From CAWKOH01 sp963851245 (GTDB lineage: Bacteria > Actinomycetota > Acidimicrobiia > Acidimicrobiales > Palsa-688), in NCBI GenBank assembly GCA_963851245.1, contig CAWKOH010000004.1:62001-126000 (forward strand): a DNA stretch of 64,000 nucleotides, written 5' to 3'. The position numbers and the translations under genes were made by a program. The notes beneath the pieces were generated by a model. It was given only the letters and a program-made list of their open reading frames with translations. It was not told the DNA's origin and did not search any database. Of this stretch, positions 61,385-64,000 are shown piece by piece (positions within the stretch are counted from its first letter, which is position 1; every line of letters begins with the position of its first letter).

Positions 61385-62917
61385 CTAGTTCTGCGCTGTT
61401 GTTGCGGGCCCCGCCGTACGGTTGCCGGGGTTGTCCGGTTGTCGAGTTGTGGGCCGATGGCTGCTGGCGGGTCCAAACCAGGTGGCCAGCGCGTCCGGGA
61501 GTCCGTCGTCGGTTCCGTGCCCGACCCAGGCGACGTAGCCGTCGGGGCGGACGAGCACTGCGGTCGGGGCCGCGACCGTTCCCAGCACTGGTAGCTCCCA
61601 CGGGCCGTGGTAGGTGGCCTCAACCAGTCGGACTCGGTTGTCCCATGCGGTGACGTCCAGGCTGGCGGGCTCCCCGAGATTGAGCAGCACCGGTCGGGCC
61701 CGGTGGAGCAGCTGGAACATCCGGAGCGGGCCGTCGGAGGTGTTCAGGTCAAGGTCCGGCACGCGCCGTCCAAGCAGCGGATGCCCTTCGCCCAGGTCGT
61801 AGTGGATGTCGAGGCCGGAGATGAGCCCGGCGAGCGACTTGCGAGGCTCATCCATACTGGCCAGCTGCGACACCACCTCGACCAGGGCCGATATGCGGTC
61901 GTCTCGACGCTGAAGTACTCCTTGGGCCATCGTGTACCTGAGCGCCCGGGCGGCGACGGGGTGGCGCTCGGCGTGGTAACTGTCCAGGAGGCGATCCGGC
62001 GATATCCCCTTGACGACCTGGGCGAGTTTCCATCCCAGGTTGACGGAGTCTTGCACCCCGAGGCTGAGCCCCTGCCCGCCGGCCGGGTAGTGCACGTGGG
62101 CGGCGTCACCAGCCAAGAGCACCCGTCCGGATCGGTAGGCGGCCGCCTGGCGGGTTGCGTCGGTGAATCGGGAGATCCAACCGGGGTCGTGGGCGCCGAA
62201 GTCGGTACCGTACACGGCGATGAGCGATTCGCTGAGGTCAACCAGGGTCGGCTCGCCGGTCGGTCCGAGCTCCTGCTCGGTGACGACCACCCGGAAGGTC
62301 TTGCCGTCCTCCATCCGATGTAGCGCGTGGACGCCCCTGGCGTCGTGGCGCATCCCTCGGGGTGGCTCCTCGCTCAACTGGACCTCGGCGATGAGGTTGC
62401 TGCGCGTCGGGTCCCAGCCGGGGAAGTCGATGGCCGCTGTCTTGCGGACCAGGCTGCGCCCCCCGTCACAGCCGACGAGGTATCCGGCGCGTAGGGACGC
62501 GCCGTCGGCCATGCGGACCTCGACGCCGCTGTCGTCCAAAGCGAAGTCCGCCACCTCCCGTCCGTACCGGACGTTCACTCCAAGCTCGGAGATCCACGCG
62601 GCCATGATCCGCTCGATGTGCTTCTGCCAGATGCCGAGCGAGAACGGATGGCGGGTCGGGAAGTCGCCCATGTCCAACGCCGTGGTTCCGAACATCGCGG
62701 CCTGCACCGCCTGACCCTCGGCCAGGAACCGGTCGGCGACGCCGCGCTGGTCGAGCACCTCGATGGTGCGGGCATGGAAGCCTCCAGCCCTGGAGTCCGC
62801 CAGCACGTAATCAGGCCGACGCTCCATGACAACGACATCCACGTCCGCCAACGCCAACTCCGCCGACAGCATCATCCCGGCCGGACCGGCCCCGACGACC
62901 ACCACGTCAGCAGTCAT
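61385..62917 (-). CDS. FAD-dependent aromatic monooxygenase (PheA/TfdB/RdmE-like)
   Basis: ATG 62917 after CAGGGGGCGGGG; the frame extends above without coding character. 510 residues: DVVVVGAGPAGMMLSAELA (GxGxxG), RAGGFHARTIEVLDQRG (the DG-equivalent helix), VGCDGGRSLVRKTA (DG motif) and VLLAGDAAHVHYPAGGQGLS (GD motif). C-terminal domain is thioredoxin-like as in phenol hydroxylases (AVLVRPDGYVAWVGHG). Hydroxylates aromatic rings in catabolism or in polyketide/antibiotic (rifampicin-type) modification. Which it is cannot be told here. Confidence 0.92.
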   Translation of the reverse strand: MTADVVVVGAGPAGMMLSAELALADVDVVVMERRPDYVLADSRAGGFHARTIEVLDQRGVADRFLAEGQAVQAAMFGTTALDMGDFPTRHPFSLGIWQKHIERIMAAWISELGVNVRYGREVADFALDDSGVEVRMADGASLRAGYLVGCDGGRSLVRKTAAIDFPGWDPTRSNLIAEVQLSEEPPRGMRHDARGVHALHRMEDGKTFRVVVTEQELGPTGEPTLVDLSESLIAVYGTDFGAHDPGWISRFTDATRQAAAYRSGRVLLAGDAAHVHYPAGGQGLSLGVQDSVNLGWKLAQVVKGISPDRLLDSYHAERHPVAARALRYTMAQGVLQRRDDRISALVEVVSQLASMDEPRKSLAGLISGLDIHYDLGEGHPLLGRRVPDLDLNTSDGPLRMFQLLHRARPVLLNLGEPASLDVTAWDNRVRLVEATYHGPWELPVLGTVAAPTAVLVRPDGYVAWVGHGTDDGLPDALATWFGPASSHRPTTRQPDNPGNRTAGPATTAQN

Positions 62918-63440
62918 CCCCGCCCCCTGAGAGACAGGATGCTGGGTCGGGCCATCCCGGCCCGGCGGAACACCGCGTCGGCACCGCCCGGAGCACGCGT
63001 ACCCACCGACTGTTCGGCCGATCCGGCATGCTCTACCTCCCCGTCTGATCGCATGGCTGCAGCTCCTGACCTCGCTCGCACCCGACCCTCGCCGGCTCAA
63101 CGAGCACCTAATGGTCAGCACATATCGGCGGCTTGCGGCAAGCCCCTGGCCTCGGCGTACAATGAGGATGGCGGTCAAGAGGGGCGTACACAACAATCAG
63201 CGATACACCCCGTCTACCCTTGTCGCGGTCCCGCCACTCATAGAAGACCGCGGTGATACCGGGCACGATTACCTCGAGACACAGGGATAGAGTGCCCCCC
63301 TGTCCCTTGGTGACCTCCCGGCGGGTTGCTGAGGACGGACGTTGTCGACTGGTGTGCGGAGGTTTACTGGTGCGCCACATTGGTTTGCTGGTCGCTCGAC
63401 GCGGATTCGAGCTTCCCCTGACAATTCTGGCGGTCGAGCG
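62918..63440. other. Intergenic region, no gene seen
   Basis: 523 bases between the divergent FAD monooxygenase and the MFS transporter. Frames are Arg/Pro-rich shadows. It should contain two promoters; no palindrome stood out. Confidence 0.35.
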
Positions 63441-64000
63441 GTGATCGCAGCTGAATCGACGGCGAGGCGCGGGGGCGTGTCGTGGTTGTGGAACCGGCAG
63501 CTGGACTCCTATCCCGACACCGGGCCCCGACTGGTTTACCTGGGGATCACTGTGCTGGCGACCATCGTGCTCTACTACCAGCTTTACGTGATCGGATCGG
63601 TGTCGACGCTGATCCTGGAGAAGTTCAACATGAGCTTCACTTTCCTGGTATATACCCTGGCCTTCGGGAATTTGGTCGGGGCCTTCGGCTCTCTCTTCGC
63701 CGGGCTGACCGACCGCATGGGCCGGACCAACATCGTCGTGGTCGGACTGTTCATAAGCGGCATCATGGTCGCCTTCGTGATCCCGGCGTCCACCGGCAAG
63801 TGGGAGTTCGCCATCTTCACCTGGGTTGTCGGTTTCGTGGAGGGGATCTGCCTCGTGGCCACTCCCGCGCTCATCCGGGACTTCTCCCCCCAGGTAGGGC
63901 GGGCCACCGCCATGGGTTTCTGGACCAGCGGCCCGGTACTCGGCAGCCTGGTCGTCTTCGTGGTGGCCAGCCACACCATCGGAGGGAATCCCAGCCCGGC
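63441..64000 (+). CDS. MFS transporter, cut by the right window edge
   Basis: The plus strand is open from GTG 63441 to the edge, 186 residues without a stop. Five to six hydrophobic spans are present: VYLGITVLATIVLYYQLYV, FTFLVYTLAFGNLVGAFGSL, GLTDRMGRTNIVVVGLFISG (the MFS motif A GxxxDRxGR), IMVAFVIPAS, FAIFTWVVGFVEGICLV, and MGFWTSGPVLGSLVVFVVAS. Family: MFS, sugar/aromatic-acid-type; the exact subfamily needs the missing half. Divergent from the FAD monooxygenase, so transport of its substrate is a fair guess. Confidence 0.85.
   Translation, partial: MIAAESTARRGGVSWLWNRQLDSYPDTGPRLVYLGITVLATIVLYYQLYVIGSVSTLILEKFNMSFTFLVYTLAFGNLVGAFGSLFAGLTDRMGRTNIVVVGLFISGIMVAFVIPASTGKWEFAIFTWVVGFVEGICLVATPALIRDFSPQVGRATAMGFWTSGPVLGSLVVFVVASHTIGGNPSP

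Noticed and set aside
63108..63974. 288-codon minus-strand frame at the right edge
   Set aside because: It is the antisense of the MFS transporter, whose plus-strand frame has clear motif A and membrane spans.

Overview
The window is a 64 kb piece of a high-GC (mostly mid-60s percent by eye) actinobacterial genome. The mix of families points to the class Acidimicrobiia or a close soil or aquatic relative, probably from a metagenome. Supporting features are an actinobacterial PGPGW membrane protein, a Wbl-like Fe-S regulator, a DUF929 remnant, a luciferase-like monooxygenase of the F420 type, an Ig-plus-YkuD L,D-transpeptidase lipoprotein, many GTG/TTG starts, and a dense load of lipid or aromatic catabolic oxidoreductases. 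No rRNA, tRNA or CRISPR array was seen. The placement is inference; no marker gene here settles it.

Layout. 1-6.3 kb: a PLD-like protein cut by the left edge, a thioredoxin-reductase-like flavoprotein with a DUF4254 protein, and facing them a tightly coupled minus-strand operon queD-queC-GT9 glycosyltransferase-propeller-like protein. 6.5-20 kb: decayed ankyrin gene, photolyase, three PF04909 amidohydrolases, a Rieske oxygenase, NTF2-like/SnoaL proteins, an alpha/beta hydrolase, a luciferase-like monooxygenase and a Baeyer-Villiger-type monooxygenase. 20-29 kb: a minus-strand run of SDR, GyrI-like, GNAT, two-domain sulfurtransferase, SnoaL, MaoC, NAD epimerase, VOC, methyltransferase, AttH/DUF7064-like protein and HSL-type esterase. 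29-37 kb: two divergent P-loop kinases, GMC oxidoreductase, VOC, PhyH dioxygenase, and a MarR/MFS efflux pair with clear palindromic operator candidates. 37-48 kb: PHA synthase with an overlapping depolymerase-like hydrolase, epoxide hydrolase, an RHH-VOC-methyltransferase operon with its own palindrome, L,D-transpeptidase, MetE-like protein, SDR and isochorismatase-like protein. 48-56 kb: a lower-GC accessory stretch with a GT61 glycosyltransferase, a secreted TIM-barrel/tectonin protein with 225-nt tandem repeats, gene debris and an IS1634-type transposase. 56-64 kb: Wbl-like protein, PNPOx, truncated DUF929 protein, YCII protein, methyltransferase, aromatic FAD monooxygenase and an MFS transporter cut by the right edge.

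Two kinds of damage run through the window. At least twelve conserved genes are broken by what looks like a single-base frame change with intact coding on both sides, most simply sequence error or very recent mutation. Separately, there are true remnants or internally deleted genes: SurE, PyrF, LigD phosphoesterase, a SnoaL C-terminus, an SDR with two in-frame deletions and a DUF929 protein without its core. Two real genes, at the left and right edges, run off the window and are open at one end.

The best candidate for an undescribed system is the 2.8-6.3 kb locus. Two preQ0 enzymes (QueD, QueC) are translationally coupled to a GT9 glycosyltransferase and a propeller-like protein, with a DUF4254 gene facing them, suggesting a glycosylated 7-deazaguanine product rather than ordinary queuosine housekeeping. 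This is a hypothesis from gene order only.
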